This document shows, piece by piece, positions 7,488 to 14,897 of a stretch of DNA of 64,000 bases (within the stretch, counting starts at the first letter, position 1; every line of letters starts with the position of its first letter). The position numbers and the translations under genes are program-made. The stretch is taken from NCBI RefSeq assembly GCF_009193175.1, contig NZ_VUKE01000013.1, positions 62,001 to 126,000 of the forward strand. The letters are read 5' to 3'. This DNA comes from Georgenia ruanii (GTDB lineage: Bacteria > Actinomycetota > Actinomycetes > Actinomycetales > Actinomycetaceae). The notes under the pieces were generated by a model, which saw nothing but the letters and a program-made list of their open reading frames with translations, made no database searches and was not told the DNA's origin.

Positions 7488-8570
7488 TCAGGCGACGGGC
7501 ACGGCGGCGAGCTGGCCGGTCCAGCGGGCGCCGGTGACCGGCCCGCGCCGGGCGGCGTCCGCCCCCGCGCCACGGGTGGCGGCGGCGGCGCGGACCGCGG
7601 GGCGCTGCGCCGTCGGCGCGTTCGCCACCGCCTGCTCTGCCACCAGACCCCGGGTGCGCAGCTCGGGCAGGACCCCGCGCAGCAGGCCCACGACGTCGGC
7701 GGGAAGGGACCCGGGCAGGACGACGAACCCGTCGGCCGCTCCGCCCTGCACCCAGGTCTGGATGAGGTCGGCGACGTCGCCGGGGGTGCCCACCGCGCTC
7801 AACGCGCCCCGCCAGGGCGCGTCGTCGCCGTCGATGTCGGCGACGAGCTCGGCCCGCGCCTCGGCGCTGGCCCGGTCGGCGGAGATCACAGCGTGGAGGT
7901 CGACGAGGACCCGCACGTCCTCACGGCCCGCGGCCCGGGCCGCGGCGCGGACGGCGTAGCGCAGCTCGCGGGCCCACTCCAGGTCCTGCTCGCGGATGCG
8001 CACGACGTCGGCGAAGGACCCGGCGAGCTCCACCTCGGACTCGGTGCTCACCGGGACACAGACGCGGGGGCGCGCCGCCTTCGCGGCGCCCGCCCGGCGC
8101 GGCAGCGTGCCGGTCACGCCCGAGAGGGTACGGGCCAGCGCGTCGGTGTCGCCGTTGTGGTCGCTGACCTGCAGGCCCGCCCAGGCACCGCCGGTCGAGC
8201 TGATCTGGGCCAGCTCACCGGCGACGAGGGACAGGTCGGCGCCGCGCACCGGGACGCTGGGCACCAGGCCGGCGGCCGCGTGGGGGCTGATGCGGCGGGC
8301 GGCGACCACCGGGTCGAGCCAGGAGTCGTGCCGCACCGCGCGGTCGCTGCGCAGGCGGAACTGCTCGCCGAGAGAGACGAAGGAGACCCCGCCGCGGTGG
8401 GCGGAGCGGGTGTACGAGGCCAGCCGGGCCAGGTCGGCCTTCTCGACGGGCAGGTCGGCGGAGAAGCCGTCGGTCGCGCCGCTCACGCCGAGACCGGTGA
8501 GGTCGAGGCCGATGGTGGCCTTGGCGGCGGAGGGGCGAGCGGTGCGGGTGGGCAGCAGGGAGATAGACAT
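7488..8570 (-). CDS. LLM-class flavin-dependent monooxygenase, probably sulfur-related
   Basis: This 360-residue protein is a luciferase-like (alpha/beta)8 flavoenzyme. Features are a substrate/flavin segment with VSFVSLGEQFRLRSDRAVRH (about residues 62-82), SPHAAAGLVPSV, and a C-terminal DLIQTWVQGGAADGFVVLP segment typical of the nitrilotriacetate/dibenzothiophene/alkanesulfonate monooxygenase group. That group uses FMNH2 or FADH2 from a reductase partner; none is encoded next door. The ATG at 8570 begins MSISLLPTRT; the longer upstream frame is leader sequence. The gene sits behind a SAM-IV-like riboswitch, a Met/Cys-rich leader peptide and a hairpin, which argues for a role in acquiring sulfur from organic compounds (inference). 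Confidence 0.8.
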   Translation of the reverse strand: MSISLLPTRTARPSAAKATIGLDLTGLGVSGATDGFSADLPVEKADLARLASYTRSAHRGGVSFVSLGEQFRLRSDRAVRHDSWLDPVVAARRISPHAAAGLVPSVPVRGADLSLVAGELAQISSTGGAWAGLQVSDHNGDTDALARTLSGVTGTLPRRAGAAKAARPRVCVPVSTESEVELAGSFADVVRIREQDLEWARELRYAVRAAARAAGREDVRVLVDLHAVISADRASAEARAELVADIDGDDAPWRGALSAVGTPGDVADLIQTWVQGGAADGFVVLPGSLPADVVGLLRGVLPELRTRGLVAEQAVANAPTAQRPAVRAAAATRGAGADAARRGPVTGARWTGQLAAVPVA

Positions 8571-8610
8571 GGGTGCACATCCAGAAGGTGTCGTCGCGCG
8601 ATGCGCGGTG

Positions 8611-8647
8611 AAGCAAGGAAGGAGGCCTGCCCGGCCGGTCCCAGGCC
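8611..8647 (-). promoter_or_regulatory. Attenuator-like hairpin with pyrimidine tract before the LLM monooxygenase
   Basis: On the minus strand GGCCTG and CAGGCC (8624-8647) form a stem around a 12-nt CG-rich loop, followed at once by TCCTTCCTTGCTT. It lies between the leader peptide stop (8733) and the enzyme start (8570), where an attenuator would be expected. Confidence 0.45.
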
Positions 8648-8732
8648 GCGGTGTGTCACGCACCCGGCGAGGGGGCTCTGGGCAGGGGTGATGCGTCGGC
8701 GGCTCAGCGCCGGGGCATCGCGGAGAACGTCG

Positions 8733-8825
8733 TCAGGCGGACATTCGCGAACGACAGCACATGGACATGCACATGGAGCGGCGAGGCGAGAGGGCGATCT
8801 GCCTGGGGCTCGGGTGCGTGTTCAT
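8733..8825 (-). CDS. Sulfur-amino-acid-rich leader peptide (30 residues)
   Basis: The ATG at 8825 opens a 30-codon ORF ending RRSMCMSMCCRSRMSA. Seven of its last 13 residues are Met or Cys, and the run follows an ...SPRR segment, resembling the RRxxxxCR leader peptides found before sulfur genes in actinomycetes (comparison from memory). AAGGA lies about 12 bases upstream of the start. The position, between a SAM-IV-like riboswitch and the monooxygenase it precedes, suggests ribosome stalling when charged Met-tRNA or Cys-tRNA is scarce. Such peptides usually have no function after translation. The ORF could be chance in GC-rich DNA, but the density of Met and Cys codons is far above background. 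Confidence 0.6.
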   Translation of the reverse strand: MNTHPSPRQIALSPRRSMCMSMCCRSRMSA

Positions 8826-8873
8826 CGTCGTTCTGGTTCCTTCGTGCTCATGCACCTGGAGGTGCCGTGCGTT

Positions 8874-8894
8874 GCCCCACGAGGACCGTGGGGC
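8874..8894 (-). promoter_or_regulatory. Hairpin directly 3' of the riboswitch core
   Basis: A perfect 8-bp stem (GCCCCACG / CGTGGGGC) with a 5-nt loop abuts the P1 end of the putative SAM riboswitch. It may be the extra 3' helix of SAM-IV RNAs or part of the expression platform. Confidence 0.5.
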
Positions 8895-8990
8895 CAGGTC
8901 ATCACCCGGGGCACCCCCAGCACGTGGGGGGTTGCCGACCAGCAAGCCGGGGCTTAGCGCACGTGGTGCGCACTGGTGCTCTGAACCTTG
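8893..8990 (-). ncRNA. SAM-IV-like (S-box-related) riboswitch
   Basis: Read on the minus strand from 8990, the RNA has AGGTTCA ... TGATGACCT as P1 arms, CCAG pairing with CTGG around TAAGCCCCGGCTTG, then the conserved CGGCAACC junction, a CCCCCA/TGGGGG hairpin, and GGTGCCCCGGGTGATGACC. This order and these sequence blocks match the S-adenosylmethionine riboswitches of the SAM-I/SAM-IV superfamily in actinobacteria, where SAM-IV predominates. These RNAs repress sulfur and methionine genes when SAM is abundant. A good -10/-35 pair would start transcription almost exactly at its 5' end. Assignment is by eye; a covariance search would settle the class. Confidence 0.75.
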
Positions 8991-8996
8991 TGGCCG

Positions 8997-9026
8997 ACGC
9001 TAGGCGAGGCGAAGTTCACGTGTCAA
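8997..9026 (-). promoter_or_regulatory. Sigma70-type promoter for the SAM-riboswitch/LLM transcript
   Basis: On the minus strand TTGACA (complement of 9021-9026) and TAGCGT (8997-9002) are 18 bases apart. The predicted start, around 8990, coincides with the 5' end of the riboswitch. Confidence 0.6.
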
Positions 9027-9102
9027 CAATCCGGACCGCGCGTCTCGCGTGGTGGTCCGGGCCGGGGCTCGTGCGGCCACCCGCGGGCCGAGCCCGGCCC
9101 TC

Positions 9103-10251
9103 CTAGCGGCGCCGGCGCGGCCGCACCTGCGCGAGGTCGTCGCGGTGGACGACGGCGCGCGGGTGCTGGTCGAAGTTGTCGGCGAGCTGGTGGCTGGACT
9201 TGCCCATGATGTGCGGGATCTCGGCGGCGCCGTAGGCGGTCAGCCCGCGAGCGACGACGCCGTCGGGCCCCACCAGCTCCACGACGTCGCCGGCCTCGAA
9301 GTCGCCGTCGACGCCGACGACACCCGCGGCCAGCAGGGACCGCTTGCCGTCGGTCACGGCGCGGGCCGCCCCGGCGTCGAGGTGCAGCCGGCCGCGCACC
9401 TGCGCCGCGTGCGCCAGCCACAGCCGCCGGGCGGATTTGCGCCGACCGGTGGCCGCGAACCAGGTGCCCACCTGCTCCCCCGCGAGCGCGGGCGAAATGT
9501 TGGCCGCGGAGGTGAGCACCACGGGGATGCCGGCCCCCGTGGCGATGGAGGCGGCGTCGAGCTTGGTGACCATGCCGCCGGTGCCGATGTCGCTGCCGCG
9601 CCCGGTCACCTCCACCCCGGCGAGGTCGGCGCTGCCGCGGACCTCGCGGATGAGCCGGGTGCCGGGCCGGGAGGGCGGCCCGTCGTAGAGGCCGTCGACG
9701 TCGGTGAGCAGCACGAGCGCGTCGGCGCGGACGAGGTGGGAGACGAGCGCGGCGAGCCGGTCGTTGTCGCCGAAGCGGATCTCGTCCGTGGCGACGGTGT
9801 CGTTCTCGTTGACGATCGGCACGACGCCGAGGGTGAGCAGACGCTCGAGCGCCCGCTGGGCGTTGGCATAGTTGGTCCGGCGGATGAGGTCCTCGGCGGT
9901 GAGCAGCACCTGCCCGACCCGGCGGCCGTGGTAGGCGAACGCCTCGGTGTACCGCGCCACGAGCAGGCCCTGCCCGACGCTGGCGGTGGCCTGCGCCGTC
10001 GCCAGGTCCTTGGGCTTGCCCGGCAGGCCGAGCGGCATGATGCCCGCCGCGATCGCGCCGGAGGAGACGAGGACGACCTGCTGCCCGGCGGCGCGCCGCT
10101 CGGCCAGCACCTGCACGAGGTGGTGGACGGCGGACAGGTCGAGGCGGCCGTCCGGGGCCGTGAGCGAGGACGACCCCACCTTCACGACGATCCGCGCGGC
10201 GGTCGGCAGCTCGGAACGGCTGGTCAGCGGCAGGTTCACGGCTCTCATCAT
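9103..10251 (-). CDS. proB: Glutamate 5-kinase
   Basis: ProB phosphorylates L-glutamate to gamma-glutamyl phosphate, the first step of proline synthesis, in the cytosol. The protein (about 382 residues) has the amino-acid-kinase start RIVVKVGSSSLT, LVSSGAIAAG, PIVNENDTVA and GTGGMVTKLDAA, followed by a C-terminal PUA domain (about residues 280-375, with GRLHLDAGAARAV). Full length matches PUA-containing ProB proteins. Two adjacent ATG codons (10251 and 10248) are possible starts and neither has a clear Shine-Dalgarno. proA is not in the window next to it; obg is about 6 kb away although proB usually follows obg in this phylum, so the locus has been rearranged. Confidence 0.93.
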   Translation of the reverse strand: MMRAVNLPLTSRSELPTAARIVVKVGSSSLTAPDGRLDLSAVHHLVQVLAERRAAGQQVVLVSSGAIAAGIMPLGLPGKPKDLATAQATASVGQGLLVARYTEAFAYHGRRVGQVLLTAEDLIRRTNYANAQRALERLLTLGVVPIVNENDTVATDEIRFGDNDRLAALVSHLVRADALVLLTDVDGLYDGPPSRPGTRLIREVRGSADLAGVEVTGRGSDIGTGGMVTKLDAASIATGAGIPVVLTSAANISPALAGEQVGTWFAATGRRKSARRLWLAHAAQVRGRLHLDAGAARAVTDGKRSLLAAGVVGVDGDFEAGDVVELVGPDGVVARGLTAYGAAEIPHIMGKSSHQLADNFDQHPRAVVHRDDLAQVRPRRRR

Positions 10252-10263
10252 CCCGCACGCGCG

Positions 10264-10410
10264 GCGTGGTCCGCGCCGGGCGTCCAGGTGCGGCGCCTGC
10301 GGCATGGTCGGCGCCGGCCGTCCCGGTGCGGCACCCCCGGGCGTGGTCGGCGCCGGCCATCCAGGCGCGGCACCCCCGCGGGGTCCGCGCCCGGCGTCCA
10401 GGCGCTACAC
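10264..10410. repeat. About 38-bp degenerate tandem repeat, 4 copies, in the proB/FAD-oxidoreductase intergenic region
   Basis: Units start near 10264, 10302, 10341 and 10378 and share the pattern GCGTGGTCSGCGCCGGSCGTCCAGGTGCGGCAC. The rest of the 353-base gap (10411-10604) shows no gene; divergent promoters are expected there but none was clear. Confidence 0.65.
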
Positions 10411-10604
10411 CGGCCACCCGCTCCGACCCCACGTCGCACCGCCTCCTCACCCCGCTCGGATCTCTTGTCCCCCTTTGGTCCCCGGGGAAGAATCGGCCGC
10501 GACAGCAGCCGGGCGGTCGTCGCGGGGCCGGCGAGGAAGACGGACCGATCGGCGGCCGCCACGCGGGTACGACACCCGCGGGCGGACCGAGGGCGGTGGT
10601 CGCC

Positions 10605-12026
10605 GTGAGCACGTCAGCACCCGGGCCGAAGCTCGAGGCCCTCACCCGGCGCGTGGGTGGAGCGGTGTGCCGGGCCGGCGACCCCGGCTACGAGGAGGCC
10701 CGCCGGGTCTGGAACGGCATGGTCGACCGGCGGCCACTCGCCGTCGTCCGCGCCGCCACGGCGGGCGACATCGGCGCCGTCGTCGAGTTCGCCAAGGAGA
10801 CCGGGCTGCCGCTGGCCGTGCGCGGCGGCGGGCACGGCGTGGCCGGCAACGGCACGGTCGACGGCGGCATCGTCCTGGACTTGGGCAGCCTCGACTTCGT
10901 CAGCGTCGACCCCGGGTCCGGCACGGTCCGGGCCGAGCCGGGCGCCACCATCGCCGACGTCGACGCCGCCACCGCCGTCCACGACCTCGCGGTCCCGCTC
11001 GGCGTGGTCTCGACGACCGGCATCGCCGGCCTCACGCTCGGCGGCGGCATCGGGTGGCTCACCCGCGCCCACGGCCTGAGCATCGACAACCTCCTGGCTG
11101 CCGACGTCGTCACCGCCGGGGGTGGGACGCTGCACGCCAGCGCCGAGGAGAACCCGGACCTCTTCTGGGGCATCCGCGGCGGGGGCGGCAACTTCGGCGT
11201 CGTCTCGGCCTTCACCTTCCGTGCCGACCCGCTGCCGCACGAGGTGCTCGCCGGCAACCTCGTCTACGGCGAGGAGCGCTGGCTCGACGCGCTGCTGGCG
11301 TGGGAGGAGTGGACCCGGGCGCTGCCCGACGCCATGCAGTCCATCGTCACCTTCTTCGTGCCGCCGCCGAGCTGGGAGCTTGGGTCCGAGCCGCTCATGG
11401 TCGTGCGGTTCGCGTGGGCCGGCCCGGACCACGCGGAGGGCGCCGCAGTGCTGGCGCAACTGCGCGCGGCGGCGCGGCCGGACGGCGAGGTGGTCGGGCC
11501 GATGGCGTGGACCGCCTGGCAGTCGGTCGCGGACGAGCTCTTTCCGCGCGGCTCGCGCGCCTACTGGAAGAACACGTCCTTCGACCGGATGGCCGACGAC
11601 GTCGTGGAGACCCTCGTGCTCCGCGCCGGCGAGCAGCGCTGGCGCGGCACCGGGTTCGACATCCACCACATGGGCGGCGCCTACGGCCGCGTGCCCGAGG
11701 ACGCCACGGCGTTCCCCACCCGCGCCGCGAGGTTCTGGCTCAACGTCTACGGCTACTGGCAGGACGCCGCCGACGACGGCGCCCGGGTGGCCTTCGTGCG
11801 CGGACTCGCCACCGACATGGAACCGTTCGCCACGGGCGGGACGTACACGAACTTCCTCGGCGCCGAGGCCCCGGGGCCGGACGAACGCCGGGCGCAGCAG
11901 GTCGACCGCCGGGCGCAGGCGGCGGCGGTGTGGGGCCCGGACGCGCTCGAGCGCCTGGTCGCGCTCAAGCGCCGGTACGACCCGGGCAACCTCTTCCACC
12001 TCAACCACAACATCCCGCCGACGTAG
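10605..12026 (+). CDS. FAD-binding oxidoreductase of the berberine-bridge/PCMH type
   Basis: This 473-residue protein has an N-terminal FAD-binding PCMH domain: RGGGHGVAGNG (about residues 79-89, containing the loop His that often carries covalent FAD), GTVRAEPGAT, and GLTLGGGIGWLTR (about 143-155). A substrate domain follows, and the protein ends with the BBE motif KRRYDPGNLFHLNHNIPP. Such enzymes oxidise alcohols, sugars or aromatic compounds using oxygen; the substrate is not predictable. The long open frame upstream is repeat sequence, so the GTG at 10605 was chosen because the real fold begins a few residues later. It is convergent with cydB. Confidence 0.85.
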   Translation: MSTSAPGPKLEALTRRVGGAVCRAGDPGYEEARRVWNGMVDRRPLAVVRAATAGDIGAVVEFAKETGLPLAVRGGGHGVAGNGTVDGGIVLDLGSLDFVSVDPGSGTVRAEPGATIADVDAATAVHDLAVPLGVVSTTGIAGLTLGGGIGWLTRAHGLSIDNLLAADVVTAGGGTLHASAEENPDLFWGIRGGGGNFGVVSAFTFRADPLPHEVLAGNLVYGEERWLDALLAWEEWTRALPDAMQSIVTFFVPPPSWELGSEPLMVVRFAWAGPDHAEGAAVLAQLRAAARPDGEVVGPMAWTAWQSVADELFPRGSRAYWKNTSFDRMADDVVETLVLRAGEQRWRGTGFDIHHMGGAYGRVPEDATAFPTRAARFWLNVYGYWQDAADDGARVAFVRGLATDMEPFATGGTYTNFLGAEAPGPDERRAQQVDRRAQAAAVWGPDALERLVALKRRYDPGNLFHLNHNIPPT

Positions 12027-12117
12027 CCGCGCCGCTTCTCAGGCGCTGCTCACCGGCCGCAGGTCTCGGACGAGGTCGCGATCTCCGACGCCGCCTCTCC
12101 TCCGCCGCCTCCCAGAC

Positions 12118-13128
12118 TCACACGTCCGCGCGCTGCCGTCGCCCCTCGCGCTGGAACAGCGAGTACAGCCACACGAGCGACGGGACCAGGAGGAGCGCGC
12201 CTACGGCGAGGCTGATGAGCACCGCGCGCAGCACCGCGTCGGTCGCGGCCGCCTGCTGCACGGTCACGTTGGCCTGGAGGAGGTGTGGGTACTGCGCCGC
12301 GGCCCAGGCCACCAGGACGAGCGCCACGGCGGCGGCCGCCGTCAGCCGCACGGCGCCGTAGCGGCGCAGCGCCAGGAGCACGAGACTCGCGAGCCCCGCG
12401 GCGGCCGAGGCGACGGCGAACGGCAGCGCCACGCCGACCAACCCGATGAACAGCTGGTCGGCGAACTGGGCGATGACGATCAGCCCGGTCACGGCCACCA
12501 CGCCGGTCACGACCCCGGACACCAGCGCCCGGGTCCGGAAGTACTCGGCCAGCGTGTCCTCGCCGGTGCGCCGGGCGTCCCCGGTGAGGTAGACGGCGGC
12601 CAGGTAGGCGCACACGAGCACCGCCATCAGGCCGCTGAACAGGCTGACCGGGTTGACCCAGCTGCCCACCACGTCGCCCAACCTGCCGTACGGCACCTGG
12701 CCGGAGGCCAGCGCGCCGGCGACGGTGCCGAGGAAGAACGGGGTGAGCACCGAGGACGCCGCGAACAGCACCCCGAACAGCTCCTCCAGCCGTCCGGGCG
12801 GCACCGACTTGCGGAACACGAAGGCCGAGCCCCGGAAGATGATGCCGACCGCCACGAGCGTGAGCGGGATGATGAGCGTCGCCGCCGCCGACGCGAAGGC
12901 GAGGGGGAAGGCGGTCCACGCCATGACGATGGCGAAGATGAGCCAGACGTGGTTGGCCTCCCACACCGGACCGATGATGTGCTCGATGAGCTCACGGACG
13001 GGTCGGCCGCGCTCCCCGCGGCCGGCCAGCAGGTCCCAGGTGCCGGCGCCGAAGTCCGCCCCGCCGAAGAGCAGGTAGGCGACGACGGCGAGCCACAGCA
13101 CCGCCAGGGCGACGTCGGCGAGGGTCAT
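12118..13128 (-). CDS. cydB: Cytochrome bd-type quinol oxidase subunit II (first locus)
   Basis: This 336-residue integral membrane protein has about eight to nine hydrophobic helices and the CydB start LWLAVVAYLLFGGADFGAGTWDLL, with WEANHVWLIF (about residues 54-63) as the family's signature. CydB stabilises the heme b595/d site of CydA and carries no hemes itself. Its ATG overlaps the cydA stop by four bases, so the pair is one operon. No cydDC follows: the next gene is on the other strand. It is the CydB partner of the shorter CydA of the window and differs clearly from the second CydB at 33655. Confidence 0.9.
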   Translation of the reverse strand: MTLADVALAVLWLAVVAYLLFGGADFGAGTWDLLAGRGERGRPVRELIEHIIGPVWEANHVWLIFAIVMAWTAFPLAFASAAATLIIPLTLVAVGIIFRGSAFVFRKSVPPGRLEELFGVLFAASSVLTPFFLGTVAGALASGQVPYGRLGDVVGSWVNPVSLFSGLMAVLVCAYLAAVYLTGDARRTGEDTLAEYFRTRALVSGVVTGVVAVTGLIVIAQFADQLFIGLVGVALPFAVASAAAGLASLVLLALRRYGAVRLTAAAAVALVLVAWAAAQYPHLLQANVTVQQAAATDAVLRAVLISLAVGALLLVPSLVWLYSLFQREGRRQRADV

Positions 13129-14474
13129 GACCGGCCGCCGACGGCGCGGTAGTCCGCGACGTGCTCGGCCACCCCGGTCGGGAGGGGCGTGCGGGCGAGC
13201 CGGCGCAGCACGTAGATCGCGGCGATGGTGAGGAAGACGTAGACCGGGATGAGCCCGTAGAAGCCGAGGCGCAGGCCGGCCACCGGGTTAACGGCGTGCG
13301 CGGTAAGGAGGTAGCCGTAGACGATCCACGGCTGGCGGCCCACCTCGGTCACCACCCACCCGCACTCCAGGGCGACGACGGCGGCCGGCCCGGCGAGCAC
13401 GGCCAGGCGGTAGAACCACGATGAGGCGGGCAGCGCGCGCCGGCGCCACGCGGCGACGGCGAACCACAGCGACAGGCCGAGCAGCACGAACGCCAGCCCA
13501 ACCATGATGTCGAAGCTCCAGTGCACCATCATGACCGGTGGCCGCAGCACCGGCGGCACCGTCTCCAGCCCGGGGACGGTCGAGTTCGGGTCGCCGCTGA
13601 CCAGCAGCGACAACCCGTGCGGGATGGTGAGGGCGTACCGCAGCTCCCCGTCGCTGAGCACCCCGCCCACCTGCAGCGGCGCGCCCTGCTCGCTGCGCAG
13701 CAGCGCCTCCATGGCGGCGAGCTTGATCGGCTCCAGATCGGCCACGGCGCGGGCCGCCACGTCGCCGACGACCACCTGGACGGGGGCCGCGATCGCGCCG
13801 AGGGTGAATGCCAGGCCGAACGCCCGTCGGTGATAGACGTCCCGGCGGCCGCGCAGCAGCGCCACCGCGTACACGCAGGCGACGAGGAACCCGCTGACCA
13901 TGAGGGCGGCGACGATCATGTGCACGGTCTCGTGCGGCATGGCCGGGTTGAACATCGCCCGCCACGGCGAGGCCGCGACCACCCGCCCGTCCTCGACCCG
14001 GAAGCCGACGGGGGTCTGCATCCAGGCGTTGGCGGTCACCACGAAGAACGCCGACGCGATCCCGGCGACGATGATCGGCAGGCCGGCGAGCAGGTGCGCC
14101 CGGGGCGGCAGGCGGCCCCAGGCGTAGAGGTAGATCCCCAGGAAGATCGCCTCGATGAAGAACGCGATCCCCTCGATGGCGAAGGGCAGCCCGATGACCT
14201 CGCCGTAGGTGCCCATGAGGCCGGGCCACAGCAGGCCCATCTCGAACGACAGGATGGTCCCGGAGACCGCGCCGACGGCGAAGACCACGGCGAGCGCCTT
14301 GGCCCAGCGGCGCGCGATGAGCGTCCACGTCTCGTCGCGGGTGCGCAGCCCGCGCCACTCGGCCAGCAGCACCAGCGCCGGGAAGCCGACGCCCAGGCAG
14401 GCGAGGACGATGTGCCACCCCAGCGACATGGCCATCTGCATCCGCGCCGCGAGCAGATCGCCGAGGGCCGTCAT
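13125..14474 (-). CDS. cydA: Cytochrome bd-type quinol oxidase subunit I, short Q-loop form (first locus)
   Basis: The subunit oxidises quinol and reduces oxygen at the heme b/d site in the plasma membrane without pumping protons. At 449 residues it has the GWHIVLA segment (b595 ligand His near residue 20), MPHETVHMIVAALM (b558 His region, about 185-198), PPVMMVHWSFDIMVG (b558 Met) and GRQPWIVYG. The loop between membrane helices is short, as in cyanide-insensitive-oxidase-like (CIO) proteins. AGGTGG precedes the ATG at 14474. It heads a two-gene cydAB unit without CydDC; it may rely on the CydDC encoded at 34.7-38.5 kb. Confidence 0.92.
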   Translation of the reverse strand: MTALGDLLAARMQMAMSLGWHIVLACLGVGFPALVLLAEWRGLRTRDETWTLIARRWAKALAVVFAVGAVSGTILSFEMGLLWPGLMGTYGEVIGLPFAIEGIAFFIEAIFLGIYLYAWGRLPPRAHLLAGLPIIVAGIASAFFVVTANAWMQTPVGFRVEDGRVVAASPWRAMFNPAMPHETVHMIVAALMVSGFLVACVYAVALLRGRRDVYHRRAFGLAFTLGAIAAPVQVVVGDVAARAVADLEPIKLAAMEALLRSEQGAPLQVGGVLSDGELRYALTIPHGLSLLVSGDPNSTVPGLETVPPVLRPPVMMVHWSFDIMVGLAFVLLGLSLWFAVAAWRRRALPASSWFYRLAVLAGPAAVVALECGWVVTEVGRQPWIVYGYLLTAHAVNPVAGLRLGFYGLIPVYVFLTIAAIYVLRRLARTPLPTGVAEHVADYRAVGGRS

Positions 14475-14565
14475 GGGACCACCTGATCTCGGGCCGACGG
14501 GGCGTCGTCACGGCGCCGGAGGGTTCAGCGGGGCGTGGCCCGGGCCGGGCCGCCCGCACCGCGCG

Positions 14566-14766
14566 TCAGGGCTCGAGCCGCTTGGTGCGACCCCGGTTGC
14601 CCTCGTGCGTGTCCTGGTAGGCGCCGGCGGCCGGGTCTCCCCCGCCCTCGTCGCCGTGCACGCTCGGCGAACGGCCGAGGTCGTCCTCGAGCGCGGACTC
14701 CTCATCCGCGCCGCCGAAGGTGAGGTCGGCGGCGCCGGGCCTTCTCTTCTCGTCCTTCTCCGTCAT
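14566..14766 (-). CDS. Small acidic hydrophilic protein, unknown
   Basis: A 66-residue ORF starting MTEKDEKRRPGAADLTFGG. It is polar and predicted disordered, with an acidic centre (DEESALEDD) and a basic end (NRGRTKRLEP). No family was recognised. The codon third positions are GC-rich as in neighbouring genes, which supports its being real, and it lies alone between two minus-strand genes. The upstream in-frame extension to 14835 overlaps a direct repeat and was not used. Confidence 0.5.
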   Translation of the reverse strand: MTEKDEKRRPGAADLTFGGADEESALEDDLGRSPSVHGDEGGGDPAAGAYQDTHEGNRGRTKRLEP

Positions 14767-14810
14767 GGCTCCACCGTGGCACCGGTGGGGGCATCCGGCA
14801 GCCCGAGCCG

Positions 14811-14850
14811 GCGCGACGCCGTCGCGAATCGGCAACCCGCGACGCCGTCG
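14811..14850. repeat. Direct repeat of CGCGACGCCGTCGCG, 2 copies
   Basis: The 15-base near-palindrome occurs twice, about 11 bases apart, in the gap between the small acidic protein gene and the next membrane protein gene. Confidence 0.55.
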
Positions 14851-14897
14851 CGGACCGACCGCCTTTTGCCGGAGCTGCGCCCGCGCGCGGCGCAGGG

